A DNA stretch of 5,183 nt from Methanothrix sp. Its GTDB lineage: Archaea; Halobacteriota; Methanosarcinia; Methanotrichales; Methanotrichaceae. Where the stretch lies: positions 1 through 5,183 of the forward strand of contig JAQVZT010000203.1 in assembly GCA_028708055.1 (NCBI GenBank). Direction: 5' to 3'. Positions 4,355-5,183 of this stretch are shown in pieces. Positions within the stretch are counted from its first letter, which is position 1, and every line of letters starts with the position of its first letter. Below the pieces are notes generated by a model. It was not told the origin of the DNA, ran no database searches, and saw nothing but the letters and a program-made list of their open reading frames with translations. The translations under genes and the position numbers were made by a program.

Positions 4355-4915
4355 TCAGATCACGCCTTTGGTGCTTGGGACCCCTGTTCCCTCTTTTGTA
4401 GCTGCTTCACGGATGGCAAAGCCCAGGGCTTTAAAGATGCTCTCTATTTTGTGGTGATCGTTCTCCCCGTAGAAGCGCACGTGCAGGGTGAGCCTCGCGC
4501 CCACACTGAGCGCTTCCAGAAACGGTCGCAGGAGCTGTGCCTCAAAGTCCCCGATCCTCTCGCTCTCCAGCTCTCCGGTCATGACCAGATAGGGCCGGCC
4601 GCTGAAATCCAGAGCCACGTCTGCCAGGGCCTCGTCCATGGGAACTGAGGAAGATCCGTAGCGTCGAATTCCGATGCGTTCTGCCAGGCTCTCGTTCAGT
4701 GCCAGGCCCATGGCTTGTCCCAGCGCGTTTGTGCTGTACAATCCCATCTCTGCCTGGGCAGACAGGTCCATCTGGGCCGTCCGGGCGAGGGCAGTGAGCA
4801 TGTGGTCCAGAAATCCGTAGCCTGTGGCCACCGTCGCTTTGCCAGTGCCGTCCAGGTCCAGGCTGGCTTTGGCCCCGCACCCCCGATAAAGTCCCTGTGC
4901 CTCTCCTTTTCTCAT
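4355..4915 (-). CDS. hisB: HisB family imidazoleglycerol-phosphate dehydratase, lacking the first HHxxE motif
   Basis: The 186-residue product is of usual length (about 190) and clearly of the imidazoleglycerol-phosphate dehydratase family, which converts IGP to imidazole acetol phosphate with two manganese ions. Seen motifs: LDLDGTG (19-25), FLDHML (35-40), GIRRYG (82-87), PMDEAL (92-97), SGRPYLV (105-111), TLHV with His145, ENDHHKIE (His154, His155, Glu158), FKALG and the C-terminal PSTKG (180-184). Odd: between FLDHML and GIRRYG the normal RHG...DLxxDxHHTVED segment is replaced by RTAQMDLSAQAEMGLYSTNA and LGQA, about five residues shorter, so the first HHxxE motif and the RHG histidine are missing. 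No other frame supplies them, so a simple frameshift does not explain it. The N-terminal R-T-x-ET motif is also absent. The ATG at 4915 has GGTGAGG upstream (4930-4924). It follows hisA on the same strand by 89 bp. Activity as a dehydratase is doubtful. Confidence 0.88.
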   Translation of the reverse strand: MRKGEAQGLYRGCGAKASLDLDGTGKATVATGYGFLDHMLTALARTAQMDLSAQAEMGLYSTNALGQAMGLALNESLAERIGIRRYGSSSVPMDEALADVALDFSGRPYLVMTGELESERIGDFEAQLLRPFLEALSVGARLTLHVRFYGENDHHKIESIFKALGFAIREAATKEGTGVPSTKGVI

Positions 4916-4923
4916 GTCTCTCG

Positions 4924-4930
4924 CCTCACC
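4924..4930 (-). promoter_or_regulatory. Shine-Dalgarno site of hisB
   Basis: GGTGAGG on the minus strand, eight bases before the hisB ATG. Its first three bases are the end of the last 18-bp repeat, so the ribosome site overlaps the edge of the array. Confidence 0.5.
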
Positions 4931-4981
4931 ACTCCTAATACTCCTACCACTCCTAATACTCCTACCACTCCTAATACTCCT
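4928..4981. repeat. Tandem array, 18-bp unit x 3, in the hisA-hisB spacer
   Basis: ACCACTCCTAATACTCCT occurs three times without change at 4928-4945, 4946-4963 and 4964-4981. Each unit is two related 9-mers. Read on the his transcript (minus strand) it is AGGAGTATTAGGAGTGGT, so the mRNA carries six AGGAG motifs at nine-base intervals, the nearest 16 bases before the hisB ATG. It fills most of the 89-bp spacer. Confidence 0.9.
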
Positions 4982-5004
4982 AGTATCCTTTATCCTGTCT
5001 CTTC

Positions 5005-5183
5005 TCAGGCCTGCAGGGCTTTCAGAGCCGCCCGCACAGAGAGCATGCCGGTGTAGATCGCAGTTCCCGCTACCGCTCCCCCAGTTCCGGCGTCCCGCAG
5101 GGCAAGAACATCTTCGACCCTCGTAACTCCGCCTGCTGCCACTACCGGAATATGCAGGGCTGCAACGAGGTCGATCGTCGGCT
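5005..5183 (-). CDS. hisA: 3' end of hisA, ProFAR isomerase (5' end outside window)
   Basis: The visible 58 residues run from PTIDLVAALHIPVV to ALKALQA and a TGA at 5007-5005. HisA is a TIM-barrel isomerase that opens the ribose ring of ProFAR to give PRFAR in histidine synthesis. The visible part holds the last barrel strands: VVAAGGVTRVEDVLAL matches the usual strand-7 phosphate-binding region (A/S-GGV-x2-DD/ED-L) and GAVAGTAIYTG matches strand 8 (GxxxGxALYxG). Both phosphate-binding glycine clusters are intact; the catalytic aspartates lie outside the window. The family relatives HisF and TrpF share the fold, but the AIYTGML ending and the adjacent hisB favour HisA. It is upstream of hisB and probably in the same transcript. 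Confidence 0.85.
   Translation of the reverse strand, partial: PTIDLVAALHIPVVAAGGVTRVEDVLALRDAGTGGAVAGTAIYTGMLSVRAALKALQA

Noticed and set aside
4192..4401. Possible leaderless plus-strand gene starting at ATG 4192, about 24 bp from the symmetrical TATA run at 4164-4176
   Set aside because: Spacing is suggestive, but the product has no recognisable pattern, overlaps the end of hisB antisense and covers the two hairpins after hisB.
4700..4790. Frameshift pair in hisB that would hide the HHTVED motif
   Set aside because: I read the other two minus-strand frames here and neither contains paired histidines or the expected acidic residues, so a simple frameshift does not account for the loss.
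4928..4981. CRISPR or coding repeat
   Set aside because: Three contiguous 18-bp units without spacers, lying between the hisA stop and the hisB start.
4715..5056. Plus-strand frame with repeated TPTTPN residues
   Set aside because: It is antisense to hisB and hisA, and the peptide repeat is just the 18-bp DNA array, whose length is a multiple of three.

Overview
The window looks archaeal, most likely a methanogen of the Methanosarcinales (a Methanothrix/Methanosaeta-like organism is a guess from the mix of genes, not proven). Reasons: AT-rich TATA boxes of archaeal type stand about 25-28 bp in front of Shine-Dalgarno-like motifs of three small genes (GGAGGG, GGTGAT, AGGA); there are several very small secreted or membrane proteins with their own promoters; two histidine-biosynthesis genes lie side by side; and the gene density is low, with AT-rich, repeat-bearing spacers.

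Layout from left to right. Positions 1-365 hold the 3' end of a plus-strand gene for an unidentified, beta-rich, probably extracellular protein. Positions 366-759 are non-coding but highly structured: a T-rich stretch, two abutting inverted repeats (433-529 and 529-574), then twelve tandem copies of a 13-bp unit (588-743) that decay from perfect to degenerate. Positions 760-2361 (minus) encode a full-length M20C metallopeptidase of the PepD / Xaa-His dipeptidase type with an N-terminal signal peptide, so probably exported. Positions 2362-2766 hold no large gene, but contain a strong hairpin (2541-2572), a possible 28-residue four-cysteine peptide (2630-2716, minus) and a possible gene relic.

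Positions 2767-4158 carry small genes: a 98-aa secreted Gly/Ser-rich protein (minus), a 50-aa (or longer) helical protein on the plus strand, a 48-aa two-helix membrane protein (minus) and a 67-aa single-helix membrane protein with an acidic tail (minus). Three of the minus-strand genes have good TATA boxes and very short predicted leaders.

Positions 4355-5183 (minus) are hisA (3' end only) followed by hisB, making the fourth-from-last steps of histidine synthesis (ProFAR isomerase and imidazoleglycerol-phosphate dehydratase). Two points stand out here: the HisB protein keeps the second HHxxE metal motif but lacks the first HHTVED motif, and the hisA-hisB spacer is an 18-bp x 3 tandem repeat that presents six AGGAG motifs to the transcript just ahead of hisB.

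The window shows no complete novel multi-gene system. Its most noteworthy contents are the atypical HisB, the exported PepD, the two unrelated tandem arrays and the set of orphan small proteins.
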